From JAWKIW01 sp046331175 (GTDB lineage: Bacteria; Actinomycetota; Acidimicrobiia; Acidimicrobiales; Acidimicrobilacustridaceae): a stretch of 64,000 bases of DNA. The notes below the pieces were generated by a model. That model had not been told where the DNA came from. It saw only the letters and a program-made list of their open reading frames with translations, and ran no database searches. The DNA lies in NCBI GenBank assembly GCA_046331175.1, contig JAXLRI010000010.1:62001-126000 (forward strand), given 5' to 3'. This document shows, piece by piece, positions 27,082 to 36,233 of the stretch (the first letter of the stretch is position 1; each line of letters begins with the position of its first letter). Made by a program: the position numbers and the translations under genes.

Positions 27082-28438
27082 CGGACAGCGCCTCGGCCAG
27101 GGCGGGGTGCACGAGCAGGCTCTCGACGATGTCGGTCACCCGCAGCCCGGCGGTGACCGCCAGGGCCAGCACGGAGATGAGCTCGGCGGCGTGACGGCCG
27201 ACGATCGAACCGCCGAGCACCACGCCGGTGGCGGGGTCGGACAGGATCTTGACGAAGCCCCGGGGGTCGTTGTCGATGAGCGCCTTGGCGTTGGCCGAGA
27301 ACGGGACCTTGGTGACCCGGATCTTGCGCCCCTCGGCGAAGGCGTCGGCCTCGGCCAGGCCGACGTCGGCGATCTCGGGGACCGTGAAGATGGCCGACGC
27401 CGCCTTCTCGTAGTCGAGGTGGCGGTGGGGACCGACGTGCAGGCCCATGGCGTGCTCGGCGATCTTGCGGCCCTGCATCGACGCGACGGACGACAGGGGC
27501 AGCTTCCCGGACAGGTCGCCGGCGGCGTAGATGTGGGGCACGGTCGACTGGCAGTTGTGGTCGATGACCACGTAGCCCCCGGCGTCGACCTCGACCCCGG
27601 CGGCCTCGAGGCCCAGCGACTCGGAGTTGGGCACCGACCCGATGGCGAGGATGGCGTGGGTGCCCGAGGCCCGGCGCCCGTCGTCGCAGGACACCGTGAC
27701 GGTGCCGGCGAGGTCGTCGACGTCGATCGACTCGGCTCGCGCCCCCTTGAAGAGCCGGACGCCCCGCCGGAGGAAGTCGTCCTCGAGGGCGGCGGCGACC
27801 TCGGGGTCCTTCTGCGGCAGCACCTGCTGCCGGCTGACGATGAAGGTGACCTCGCAGCCGAAGCTGGAGAACATGTGGACGAACTCGACGCCGGTGACGC
27901 CGGCCCCGATCACCACCAGCTGCTTCGGGAGCTCGGCCGGCGGGTAGGCGTCGCGGGTGGTGAGCACGCGCCGGCCGTCGATGGGGGCCCACGTCGGGAT
28001 GCGGGGTCGGCTGCCCGTGCTGAGCAGCACGACGTCGGCCTCGACCTCGATCGGCCCCTCCGGGGTGTCGGCGACGACCTCGTGGGGCCCCACGAGGCGA
28101 CCCGAGCCGTGCACCAGCCGCACGCCCTGGCTCTCGAGCAGCCCGGTGACCGACGACTGCAGGCGGTCCTCGATGTGGGCGATGCGGGTCTTCAGGGCCT
28201 CGAAGTCGAGCGACGCCCGCACATCGGTGAGGCCCATGCCCCGGGCCTCGTTGATGGCGGTCAGGGCACCGCCGGTGGCGATCATCGCCTTGGACGGGAT
28301 GCAGTCCCAGAGGTGGGCGGCGCCTCCGACCACGTCGCGCTCGATGAGGGTCACCTCGGCGCCGAGGCGTGCCGCGTGGGTGGCGGCCTGGTTGCCGGCC
28401 GGTCCTCCGCCGATGATCACGAACCGCTTGGTCGGCAT
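27068..28438 (-). CDS. lpdA: LpdA-like flavoprotein NAD(P)H dehydrogenase (single active-site cysteine)
   Basis: The 456-residue FAD protein has the fold of lipoamide dehydrogenase: FVIIGGGPAGNQAA at the start, VVIGAGVTGVEF for NAD(P), IYAAGDLSGKLPL, and a C-terminal HPALAE. The redox motif is GGAAHLWDCIPSK: Cys46 remains, but the first cysteine of the C-x4-C disulfide is Ala41. This mirrors mycobacterial LpdA (Rv3303c), which reduces quinones and cannot act on lipoamide. A true dihydrolipoamide dehydrogenase or soluble transhydrogenase is thus unlikely. The ATG at 28438 follows a TAGCCT box by 7 bases. Confidence 0.88.
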   Translation of the reverse strand: MPTKRFVIIGGGPAGNQAATHAARLGAEVTLIERDVVGGAAHLWDCIPSKAMIATGGALTAINEARGMGLTDVRASLDFEALKTRIAHIEDRLQSSVTGLLESQGVRLVHGSGRLVGPHEVVADTPEGPIEVEADVVLLSTGSRPRIPTWAPIDGRRVLTTRDAYPPAELPKQLVVIGAGVTGVEFVHMFSSFGCEVTFIVSRQQVLPQKDPEVAAALEDDFLRRGVRLFKGARAESIDVDDLAGTVTVSCDDGRRASGTHAILAIGSVPNSESLGLEAAGVEVDAGGYVVIDHNCQSTVPHIYAAGDLSGKLPLSSVASMQGRKIAEHAMGLHVGPHRHLDYEKAASAIFTVPEIADVGLAEADAFAEGRKIRVTKVPFSANAKALIDNDPRGFVKILSDPATGVVLGGSIVGRHAAELISVLALAVTAGLRVTDIVESLLVHPALAEALSDAAE

Positions 28439-28445
28439 GGCCCGC

Positions 28446-28451
28446 AGGCTA
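28446..28451 (-). promoter_or_regulatory. -10 box of lpdA (leaderless)
   Basis: Minus-strand TAGCCT, then 7 bases, then ATG at 28438. Identical box and spacing precede scpA and metH. Confidence 0.5.
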
Positions 28452-28514
28452 CCCGTGACCGCCACCGGCCCGGTCGGCGAGCCGCCGGCCGGAACCGCCG
28501 GCGCGACGCGCCCG

Positions 28515-29300
28515 TCAGCGGTCGCCGGGGCGGGCGAGGCGAACGAGGCGGTGGTCGTCGGTGAACAGGCGGCGGGTCAGGCCGAGGCCGATCACGGTGA
28601 CGCTGGTGGCCACCGAGCCGAGGATCAGGTACATGATCGCCAGCTGGACCTTCACCGCGTCGGTGGGATCGACGCCGGCGAGGATGAGGCCGGTCATCGC
28701 CCCGGGCAGGAACACCAGGCCGACGGCCTTGGTCGACTCGATCTGGGGGATCATCGCCGTGCGGAGCGCGTCGCGGACGTACGGCTTCGACGCCGCCGGC
28801 CACGGGTGGCCGAGGGCGAGGCGGGCCTCGACCTCCGAGCGCTTGTCGCGCAGCTCGCCGACCACCCGACGGGCGGCCACCACGGTGGCCGACATCGAGT
28901 TGCCGATCATCATCCCGGCCAGGGGGATCAAGGTGGCGCCCTGCAGCGGGAACATGTGGAAGCCGAAGATCACGCCGAGGCTGACGGCGGCGACGGCGAC
29001 CTCCGCGGCCAGGGCGAGCCCGAAGATGCTCGGCACCTCCGGAGCCCGTCGCCGCACGGTGAAGGCGGCGAACACGAGCATGGCGGCGACCCACACCCAC
29101 GACCAGACCAGCGGCTGGGACGGATCGAGCACCAGCTTGAGGGCGAAGCCGACCAGCAGCAGCTGGACCCCGGCCCGCAGCGACGACCAGGCGATCGACG
29201 CCTCGAGCCGAAGGCCCTGCCACCACGAGAGCAGCAGGGCCACGCCGATGAGGACGAGCGACGCCGCCACGCCGGCCCAGCTGATGTCGGTGTCGCTCAC
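28515..29300 (-). CDS. fetB: FetB-type ABC permease (UPF0014 family)
   Basis: The 261-residue protein has about seven membrane helices and the family marks SSLRAGVQLLLVG, PLAGMMIGNSMSA and a central cytoplasmic loop with RRVVGELRDKRSEVEARLALG. Length and motifs match E. coli FetB (YbbM), the permease of an iron exporter important under oxidative stress. The GTG start overlaps the stop of fetA (GTGA). Substrate in this organism is inferred from family only. Confidence 0.87.
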   Translation of the reverse strand: MSDTDISWAGVAASLVLIGVALLLSWWQGLRLEASIAWSSLRAGVQLLLVGFALKLVLDPSQPLVWSWVWVAAMLVFAAFTVRRRAPEVPSIFGLALAAEVAVAAVSLGVIFGFHMFPLQGATLIPLAGMMIGNSMSATVVAARRVVGELRDKRSEVEARLALGHPWPAASKPYVRDALRTAMIPQIESTKAVGLVFLPGAMTGLILAGVDPTDAVKVQLAIMYLILGSVATSVTVIGLGLTRRLFTDDHRLVRLARPGDR

Positions 29301-30004
29301 CGCTCCTCCCCCTCGAAGGAGCGGGCGGCGAGGTAGCGGGCGGCGTCGGCCTCGGGCACCACCCGCCCACCGACCACGACCACCACGCGATCGCCGAGGC
29401 GCTCGGCCTGGTCCAGGTCGTGGGTGACCCACACCACCGGCGTGCCGTCGTCGGCCAGCCGGCGAGCCAGGCGCTCGACGTTCTGGCGGGCGTCGACGTC
29501 GAGGGCGGAGGTGGCCTCGTCCATGAGCACCAGCTCGGGTCCGGTGAGCAGCGTGCGGGCGAGGCACATGCGCTGGGCCTCGCCACCGGAGAGGTCGTCG
29601 GCCCCGCGGTCGAGCAGGGCGTCGTCGAGCCCGCAGCGGCCGAGCACGGCACAGGCGCCGGCGACGGAGACGTCGGCATCGGCGACCCGCAGGTTGTCGA
29701 GCACGGTGCCGCCGAAGACCACGGGGCGCTGGAACACCATGCCGACGCGACGCCGCAGGACGGTCGGGTCGATGCCGGCGACGTCGTCGCCATCGAGCAG
29801 CACCCGCCCCGCGGTGGGCACCTCGAGCCGGTTGCACATGCGCAGCAGGGTCGACTTGCCCGAACCCGACGGCCCGGCGACGACGGTGATGCCCTCGCCG
29901 GGCAGGTCGACCGAGACGTGGTCGAGGACGGCGACGTCCCCGGCGACGAGGGAGACGTCGTCGAAGCGGAACCCCTCCCGTGGCGCACCCGGCCGCTCGG
30001 CCAT
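29297..30004 (-). CDS. fetA: FetA-type ABC transporter ATPase
   Basis: The 235-residue ATPase has Walker A GPSGSGKST (44-52), signature LSGGE (138-142), Walker B LVLMDEAT and the H-loop THD. It is paired with the FetB permease by a 4-base overlap. The ATG at 30004 was chosen over an ATG four codons upstream because the usual ABC N-terminus begins soon after it. It is divergent from the methylmalonyl-CoA mutase gene. Confidence 0.87.
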   Translation of the reverse strand: MAERPGAPREGFRFDDVSLVAGDVAVLDHVSVDLPGEGITVVAGPSGSGKSTLLRMCNRLEVPTAGRVLLDGDDVAGIDPTVLRRRVGMVFQRPVVFGGTVLDNLRVADADVSVAGACAVLGRCGLDDALLDRGADDLSGGEAQRMCLARTLLTGPELVLMDEATSALDVDARQNVERLARRLADDGTPVVWVTHDLDQAERLGDRVVVVVGGRVVPEADAARYLAARSFEGEER

Positions 30005-30145
30005 GCCCCGCAGCATGCCACCGGCCGGACCCGGCCCGGGCACGACCCGGCGCGCGACCCGGCGGTGACGAGCCGGACACGACCGTGCGCGACGCCGACG
30101 GCGATCAGGACCTGACTGCATTTCAGGCCTCGTGGGCGGCTCCCG

Positions 30146-30151
30146 TAGCCT
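30146..30151 (+). promoter_or_regulatory. -10 box of methylmalonyl-CoA mutase (leaderless)
   Basis: TAGCCT, then 7 bases, then GTG at 30159. Confidence 0.5.
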
Positions 30152-30158
30152 GTCCGGC

Positions 30159-32318
30159 GTGAGCGAGACGCCGGACCCCACCACCGTCCCGTCCTACGAG
30201 GACTGGAAGCCCCTGGCCGCCAAGGAGCTCAAGGGCGCCGACCCCGACGACCTGGTGCGCCACCGCCCCGAGGGCATCGACGTGAAGCCGCTGTACACGG
30301 CCCACGACCTCGAGGGCATCGACCACCTCGGCGCCCTGCCCGGGCAGGGGCCGTTCGTCCGCGGCCCGCGGGCGACGATGTACGCCAACCGGCCGTGGAC
30401 GATCCGCCAGTACGCCGGCTTCTCCACCGCCGAGGAGTCCAACGCCTTCTACCGGCGCAACCTCGCCGCCGGCCAGATGGGGCTGTCGGTCGCCTTCGAC
30501 CTGGCCACCCACCGCGGCTACGACTCGGACCACCCCCGGGTGGTGGGTGACGTCGGCAAGGCGGGCGTGGCCATCGACTCGGTCGAGGACATGAAGCTGC
30601 TCTTCGACGGCATCCCCCTCGAGAAGATGTCGGTGTCGATGACCATGAACGGCGCGGTCATCCCGATCCTCGCCATGTTCGTGGTGGCTGGCGAGGAGCA
30701 GGGCGTCGACCAGGCCCAGCTCAGCGGGACCATCCAGAACGACATCCTCAAGGAGTTCATGGTCCGCAACACCTACATCTACCCGCCCGAGCCGAGCATG
30801 CGGATCGTGGCCGACATCATCGAGCACACCGCCAACCACATGCCGCGGTTCAACTCGATCTCGATCTCGGGCTACCACATGCAGGAAGCGGGGGCGACGG
30901 CCGAGCAGGAGCTCGCCTTCACCATCGCCGACGGCCTCGAGTACGTGCGGGCAGCCCTGGCCAAGGGCCTCGACGTGGATGCCTTCGCCGGCCGCCTCAG
31001 CTTCTTCTTCGCCATCGGCATGGACTTCTTCATGGAGATCGCCAAGCTGCGGGCCGCCCGCCTGCTGTGGCACCGGGTCATGTCGCAGTTCGAGCCGAAG
31101 AAGCCCCAGTCGCTGATGCTGCGCACGCACTGCCAGACCTCGGGCGTGTCGCTGACCGAGCAGGACCCGTACAACAACGTGGTGCGCACCGCGGTCGAGG
31201 CCATGGCCGCCGTGCTCGGCGGCACCCAGAGCCTCCACACCAACTCCTTCGACGAGGCGCTCGGCCTGCCCACCGACTTCTCGGCTCGCATCGCCCGCAA
31301 CACCCAGCTGATCCTGGCCGACGAGACCGGGATCACCGACGTGGTCGACCCGCTGGGCGGCTCCTACTACGTCGAGGCGCTCACCGACGCGCTGGCCGCC
31401 AAGGCGTGGGCGCTCATCGAGGAGGTCGAGGAGCTCGGCGGCATGACCAAGGCGGTGGCCTCGGGGATGCCGAAGCTGAAGATCGAGGAGTCGGCCGCCC
31501 GCCGGCAGGCCCGGGTCGACCGCGGCGAAGACGTCGTGGTGGGGGTGAACAAGTACCGCCCCGACGAGGTCGAGCTGGTCGACGTGCTCGACATCGACAA
31601 CACCAAGGTGCGCGAGGAGCAGATCGCCAAGCTGCAGAAGGTGCGGGCCGACCGGGACGAGGCCGTCTGCCAGGCCGCCCTGGCGGCGCTCACCGCCGGC
31701 GCCGAGGGCGACGGCAACCTGCTCGCCCTGGCCATCGACGCCGCCCGGGCTCGGGCGACCGTGGGCGAGATCTCCGACGCCATGGAGGAGGTCTTCGGCC
31801 GCCACCGTGCCGAGATCCGTACGATCTCCCACGTGTGGTCCAAGGAGTACGAGGGCGACGAGGACGTGGCCGAGCTCGAGGGCGAGATCGAGGCCTTCGC
31901 CGCCGAGCAGGGCCGCCGACCCCGCATGCTCGTCGTCAAGATGGGCCAGGACGGCCACGACCGGGGCGCCAAGGTGATCGCCACCGCCTTCGCCGACCTC
32001 GGCTTCGACGTCGACGTCGGCCCCCTGTTCCAGACGCCCGCCGAGGCCGCCCGCGACGCCGTCGAGAACGACGTGCACGTGGTGGGCGTGTCGAGCCAGG
32101 CCGCCGGCCACAAGACGCTCGTTCCCCAGCTCATCGACGAGCTGCGCAAGGCCGGCGCCGGTGACGTCATCGTCGTGTGCGGCGGGGTCATCCCGCCCCA
32201 GGACTACGACGTCCTCGAGGCGGCGGGCGTGGCCGCCGTGTTCGGCCCCGGCACCAACATCCCCGCCGCCGCCCGCAAGGTCCTCGACCTGGTGCGCGCC
32301 GCCCGCCCGGCGGCCTGA
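30159..32318 (+). CDS. scpA: Methylmalonyl-CoA mutase, adenosylcobalamin-dependent
   Basis: The 719-residue protein has the substrate-binding TIM-barrel (RPWTIRQYAGFSTAEESN, LSVAFDLATHRGYDSDHPRV, SISGYHMQEAGA) and a C-terminal cobalamin domain with D598-x-H600-x2-G603 in GQDGHDRG, His600 being the lower cobalt ligand. It interconverts (R)-methylmalonyl-CoA and succinyl-CoA. No small subunit gene is adjacent, so it probably works as a homodimer like the ~714-residue E. coli enzyme, or the small subunit lies elsewhere. MeaB follows after 11 bases. GTG at 30159 was chosen from the TAGCCT box 7 bases before it. Confidence 0.95.
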   Translation: MSETPDPTTVPSYEDWKPLAAKELKGADPDDLVRHRPEGIDVKPLYTAHDLEGIDHLGALPGQGPFVRGPRATMYANRPWTIRQYAGFSTAEESNAFYRRNLAAGQMGLSVAFDLATHRGYDSDHPRVVGDVGKAGVAIDSVEDMKLLFDGIPLEKMSVSMTMNGAVIPILAMFVVAGEEQGVDQAQLSGTIQNDILKEFMVRNTYIYPPEPSMRIVADIIEHTANHMPRFNSISISGYHMQEAGATAEQELAFTIADGLEYVRAALAKGLDVDAFAGRLSFFFAIGMDFFMEIAKLRAARLLWHRVMSQFEPKKPQSLMLRTHCQTSGVSLTEQDPYNNVVRTAVEAMAAVLGGTQSLHTNSFDEALGLPTDFSARIARNTQLILADETGITDVVDPLGGSYYVEALTDALAAKAWALIEEVEELGGMTKAVASGMPKLKIEESAARRQARVDRGEDVVVGVNKYRPDEVELVDVLDIDNTKVREEQIAKLQKVRADRDEAVCQAALAALTAGAEGDGNLLALAIDAARARATVGEISDAMEEVFGRHRAEIRTISHVWSKEYEGDEDVAELEGEIEAFAAEQGRRPRMLVVKMGQDGHDRGAKVIATAFADLGFDVDVGPLFQTPAEAARDAVENDVHVVGVSSQAAGHKTLVPQLIDELRKAGAGDVIVVCGGVIPPQDYDVLEAAGVAAVFGPGTNIPAAARKVLDLVRAARPAA

Positions 32319-32329
32319 CGGTCCCCGCC

Positions 32330-33325
32330 GTGGCCGGTGCCCCCGAGGCGGTCGACGCCGGCGCGCTGGCCGACGGCATCGAGGCCGGCGACCGCCGGGC
32401 GCTGGCGCGCGGCATCACGCTGGTCGAGTCCACCCGGCCCGACCACCAGGACGCCGCCACGGCACTGCTCGAGCGCCTGCTCCCCCGCACCGGTGGCTCC
32501 TCGCGCATCGGCATCAGTGGACCTCCCGGGGTCGGCAAGTCCACGTTCATCGAGGCCTTCGGCCTGCACCTGACCGGCTCGGGCCATCAGGTCGCCGTGC
32601 TGGCCGTCGACCCCACGTCGTCGGTGTCGGGCGGCTCGATCCTCGGCGACAAGACCCGGATGGCCGAGCTGGGGCGGCACCCGTCGGCGTTCATCCGCCC
32701 CTCCCCCGGCGGCGGCCAGCTGGGCGGCGTGGCCCGGCGCACCCGCGAGGCGCTGCTGCTGTGCGAGGCGTTCGGCTTCGACGTGGTCGTCGTCGAGACC
32801 ATCGGTGTGGGCCAGTCCGAGGTGGCGGTGGCCGACCTGGTCGACCTGTTCCTGCTGCTCGTGAGCCCCGGCGGCGGGGACGAGCTGCAGGGCATCAAGC
32901 GCGGGATCATGGAGCTGGCCGACCTGATCGTGGTCAACAAGGCCGACGGCGACCTCGAGGCGGCCGCCGGGCGCACCCGGGCCGACTACGGCAACGCCGT
33001 GCACCTCTTGCGGCCACGGTGGCGGAGCTGGGCGCCCCGCGCCCTGGCCTGCTCGGCCCTCGAGCAGCGCGGCATCGCCGAGGTGTGGGAGGCCATCGAG
33101 GAGTTCCTCGCCACGGTGCGGATCGACGGCGAGCTCGACGCCCACCGCAGCCGCCAGGCCGTGGCCTGGCTGTGGTCCGAGGTCAACGACGACCTCGTGG
33201 CCGACCTCCGGTCCGACCCCGAGGTGCGGGCCCGCCTCGACGAGCTCGAGCCGGCGGTCGCGGCCGGGAGGACGACCCCGGGCGCGGCGGCCCGCGAGCT
33301 GCTGCGCGCCTACCGCCGACGCTGA
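32330..33325 (+). CDS. meaB: MeaB/ArgK-type G protein, methylmalonyl-CoA mutase chaperone
   Basis: The 331-residue GTPase has Walker A GPPGVGKSTF, VDPTSSVSGGSILGDKTRM, ETIGVGQSE and the guanine-specificity NKAD. MeaB loads and protects the cobalamin cofactor of methylmalonyl-CoA mutase and gates replacement of the inactive form. It lies 11 bases after the mutase, as in many genomes. The GTG at 32330 is the first usable start; upstream codons in frame overlap the mutase. Confidence 0.93.
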   Translation: MAGAPEAVDAGALADGIEAGDRRALARGITLVESTRPDHQDAATALLERLLPRTGGSSRIGISGPPGVGKSTFIEAFGLHLTGSGHQVAVLAVDPTSSVSGGSILGDKTRMAELGRHPSAFIRPSPGGGQLGGVARRTREALLLCEAFGFDVVVVETIGVGQSEVAVADLVDLFLLLVSPGGGDELQGIKRGIMELADLIVVNKADGDLEAAAGRTRADYGNAVHLLRPRWRSWAPRALACSALEQRGIAEVWEAIEEFLATVRIDGELDAHRSRQAVAWLWSEVNDDLVADLRSDPEVRARLDELEPAVAAGRTTPGAAARELLRAYRRR

Positions 33326-33369
33326 GCCGACCGTCCGGGTCGGGCGACGCGGCCGGTCGGGCGGCCCGA

Positions 33370-34152
33370 TCAGCTTCCGGGCGCCGGGGGGCCGGGGGGC
33401 TGCGGTGGCTGCTGCGGGTACGTCGGCGCCTGCGGCTGCGGGTACGTCGGCGCCTGGGGCTGCGGCTGCGGGTACGTGGGTGCCTGCGGCTGGGCGTAGC
33501 CCTGCGCCGGCGGATAGCCGGGGTAGGCCGGGGCGCCGTAGCCGCCGTAGGGGGTCGTCGGCGGGTTCTTCGCCTTCGACCGGCGCACCAGGCCGACGAT
33601 GAGCACGATCACGCCGATGATGAACAGCACGCTGCCGAGCCCGATGCCGCCGAAGATGCCGCCGAGGGCCAAGGCCACCGTGCCACCCAGGGCGGAGATC
33701 GACGGGCCGATGGCGACCGTCGACTTGCTCGACGACGAGAACCCGGAGCCCGTCGAGATGCTGTCGGGGGTGACGGTGACGGTGTAGGTGCCCGACGACG
33801 GCGCGTTGAAGGTGCCGATGCCGTTGTAGCTGTCGGAGTTCACCGTGTAGGTCGAGCTGCTCGACGAGTTGGTGATGGCGACGTCCTCGCCGTTGGGCCC
33901 CTTGATGGACACGTCGGGGGCCGTGAAGTTCGACCGGGTCGAGTACACCCCGTGCTCGCCGGCGCTGAGCTGGACCGAGCTGGTGCCGCTGCCGACGGTG
34001 CGGAAGTCGGTGCTGATCCCGCTGAGGGCCACGGCGAACACGGCGATGCCGGCCCCGAACACCACGAAGCTCAACACGATGAGCACGATGCCGATGACGA
34101 CACCCTTGCCCTTCTTCTGCGCCGGCGCCGACGCTGCACTGGGAGCGACCAT
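33370..34152 (-). CDS. Membrane protein with outer Ser/Thr domain and Pro/Gln/Tyr repeat tail
   Basis: The 260-residue product has two membrane segments (about 17-43 and 155-188) flanking an outer domain of ~110 residues rich in Ser, Thr and Gly. A cytoplasmic tail follows with repeats of QAPTYPQP and a YGGYGAP-type segment. The outer domain has a beta-sandwich look (alternating TYTV stretches). I do not recognise a characterised family; similar tails occur in other actinobacterial membrane proteins. A CATACT box lies 7 bases before the ATG. The tail is encoded by a short tandem DNA repeat (about 33409-33490). Confidence 0.75.
   Translation of the reverse strand: MVAPSAASAPAQKKGKGVVIGIVLIVLSFVVFGAGIAVFAVALSGISTDFRTVGSGTSSVQLSAGEHGVYSTRSNFTAPDVSIKGPNGEDVAITNSSSSSTYTVNSDSYNGIGTFNAPSSGTYTVTVTPDSISTGSGFSSSSKSTVAIGPSISALGGTVALALGGIFGGIGLGSVLFIIGVIVLIVGLVRRSKAKNPPTTPYGGYGAPAYPGYPPAQGYAQPQAPTYPQPQPQAPTYPQPQAPTYPQQPPQPPGPPAPGS
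33409..33490. repeat. Tandem repeat encoding the QAPTYPQP tail
   Basis: Three imperfect units of 24-30 bases around GCTGCGGGTACGTCGGCGCC lie inside the coding region. Copy number could vary by slippage without breaking the frame. Confidence 0.6.
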
Positions 34153-34216
34153 GGTCGCCAGTATGGCCGACGCTCCGGGCGAGCGCCGGTGATCCCGACC
34201 GCGCTCGAGGCGCTGA

Positions 34217-34555
34217 TCAGGCGGCGGCGCGCGCCTTGATCAGCCGACGCTGGGCGAGCAGGGACGGGAAGCCCACGACGAACGTCTGGACCGCCCACTT
34301 GCCGGCGGCGTCGCCGAGGCCGTGGCGCTTGGCCCGGCGGTAGGCCCAGATGGCCTCGCCGACGTGCACGACCGCCGTGCCGGCCAGCAGCCGCTGCAGC
34401 TCGGACTGCTCGGGCAGCGGGATGGTCTCGCGGACCTTGTCGTAGGTGGGCTTGTGCAGCGCCAAGAGCTTCAGCGAGATGAGGCCGCCGTCGAGCAGCA
34501 GGAACCACCCCAGGCCGGGGCGGGCGAACACGGGCAGGTCGTCGGTGGTGGTCAT
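34217..34555 (-). CDS. Small membrane protein, TMEM254/DUF4499-like
   Basis: The 112-residue protein has hydrophobic segments near 15-33, 57-72 and 85-100. The motif HVGEAIWAYRRAKRHGL, then KWAVQTFVVGFPSL, resembles the DUF4499 (TMEM254) family, known mainly as uncharacterised membrane proteins of eukaryotes and some bacteria. GGAGGA precedes the ATG by a few bases. It lies between the glycosyltransferase operon and the repeat-tail membrane protein on the same strand. Function unknown. Confidence 0.65.
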   Translation of the reverse strand: MTTTDDLPVFARPGLGWFLLLDGGLISLKLLALHKPTYDKVRETIPLPEQSELQRLLAGTAVVHVGEAIWAYRRAKRHGLGDAAGKWAVQTFVVGFPSLLAQRRLIKARAAA

Positions 34556-34610
34556 GGCTCCTCCAGGGGTGCGGTCGTGATCGTCGCGTCGACGATCGGT
34601 GGCTCGAGCG

Positions 34611-36233
34611 TCAGCCGGCGAGGTCGTTGGTGGCGGGGGCGATACCGGCGTCGTCGGACTCGTCGTCGTCGGCCGTGATGCGGGCCACGATGCCGTGGAG
34701 CCGGTCGGCGAAGGCGTCCATCCCGTACTGGTGCGCCCGAGCCTCGGCCCCGGCCGACAGCGCCTGCCAGCGATCCGGGTCGAGGGCGACGTCCTCGGTG
34801 AAGCCCACCAGCTGCACCAACGGCTCCCAGTGCAGCCCGCTCACCCCGTGCTCGACGACCTCCTCCTGGCCGGCGGCCCGGATGACGACGGGCACGGCGC
34901 CGGCCGACATGGCCTCGACCGTGGTGATGCCGAAGTGCTCGAACCGGTCGGGCTGGGTGTCGGGATCCTCGCCGAGCCCGGTGGCGTGCCAGTAGATCGA
35001 CGCCCGGGCGTAGAGGTCGCGGACGTCGGCACCGGGAGCGTCGACGTGCAGCTCGACCGGCAGCCCCTCGGCCTCGGCCCGCACCTTGTCGAGGTAGGGA
35101 CGATCGACCTCGCTGCACCCGCCGACCAGGTGCAGCGTCCACCCCGGCATGCGGCCGCGCCACTCGAGCGCCCGCATGGCGCGCACCAGCTCGAGCTGCT
35201 TCTTGGAGTGACCGTGCTTGGGCTCGAAGAAGCGCCCGACGTTGAGGATGATCTGCTCCTTCTCACCCCGCTGCTGCAAGGTGACGGGCGGGTTGAGGAC
35301 CCCGGTGTCGATCTCCCACCAGCGGCGGATCCATGCGCGGGTGTAGGCGGAGTTGGCGACCACGCGGTCGTAGGAGCCGAGCCAGTCGAAGCCGGCCGGG
35401 CGTCCGGCCAGCGAGGGGTAGCGGCGTCGCAGGACGGCCCGGAGGTCGCCCCCCACCTGCACGCCCGCCACCGGCACACCGAGGCGCCGGTGGTCGCTGG
35501 TCCCGAACGCATCGGCCGGCACGTGGTGGTCGGACAGGATGCGCACCGAGACGGGCTCACCGTCGTCACGCCCGACGATCGGCACGGGCACCGCCAGCAC
35601 GCGGCGGCGGTCGAGTCGGCCCCTCGGCGCCTCGACGACCAAGGAGCAGGTGAACCGGCCGTCGACCTCGATCCGCACCTTCACCGGCGGCAGGCCCTGG
35701 CCGACCATCCGGCCGAGCAGCACCACGACCTCGGTGGCCTCGCCGGCGGGGGCCGCCACCTCGACGACGGCATCGCCGGTGGTCCACCGCACGCGGTGGT
35801 CGCCGATCACCTCCTCGGGGTGGAAGCCCCGGGCGAAGGTGACCGAGGTGCCGGGTGCCGCGACCATCGGCCGCAGCACCTGCTTGGCGCGGGCCTTCCA
35901 GCCGTCGCCGTCGCCGGGTGGGGGCGTCGGGAAGTGCACCACGTACAACCCGTGGCGGGCTCGGTTGGTGGCGACGCTGGTGTAGGACGCGTTGACGAAC
36001 AGGTCGACGTCGCCGCTCGCCTCCTCGACCGCCCCTTGGCCGACGTCGATGACCCGCACGCCCACGCGGGAGAGGTCGAGCTGGAGGCGCTCGCCGAGGG
36101 CCGCGGTGTCGACGTCCTCGTGGGCGAGCAGCTCGACCTGGTGGTCGGAGGCGAGCACCTCGGCGATGCCAGCGGCGAACTTCTCGCCGCCGCCGGCGGT
36201 GGACCACCACTGGTCGTAGACGGCGACCTTCAT
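34611..36233 (-). CDS. GT4-family glycosyltransferase with embedded beta-rich domain
   Basis: The 540-residue enzyme begins KVAVYDQWWSTAGGGEKFA. The GT-B donor half has ILNVGRFFEPKHGHSKKQ (329-346) and the E-x7-E motif at Glu432/Glu440. Between the two Rossmann halves lies an extra segment of ~125 residues (about 137-262), rich in beta strands and ending in a DHRRLGVPV-type motif. It overlaps the GT2 gene upstream by 4 bases (ATGA) and closes the five-gene wzm-wzt operon. It probably acts on the glycan exported by Wzm/Wzt; the sugar is unknown. Confidence 0.87.
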   Translation of the reverse strand: MKVAVYDQWWSTAGGGEKFAAGIAEVLASDHQVELLAHEDVDTAALGERLQLDLSRVGVRVIDVGQGAVEEASGDVDLFVNASYTSVATNRARHGLYVVHFPTPPPGDGDGWKARAKQVLRPMVAAPGTSVTFARGFHPEEVIGDHRVRWTTGDAVVEVAAPAGEATEVVVLLGRMVGQGLPPVKVRIEVDGRFTCSLVVEAPRGRLDRRRVLAVPVPIVGRDDGEPVSVRILSDHHVPADAFGTSDHRRLGVPVAGVQVGGDLRAVLRRRYPSLAGRPAGFDWLGSYDRVVANSAYTRAWIRRWWEIDTGVLNPPVTLQQRGEKEQIILNVGRFFEPKHGHSKKQLELVRAMRALEWRGRMPGWTLHLVGGCSEVDRPYLDKVRAEAEGLPVELHVDAPGADVRDLYARASIYWHATGLGEDPDTQPDRFEHFGITTVEAMSAGAVPVVIRAAGQEEVVEHGVSGLHWEPLVQLVGFTEDVALDPDRWQALSAGAEARAHQYGMDAFADRLHGIVARITADDDESDDAGIAPATNDLAG

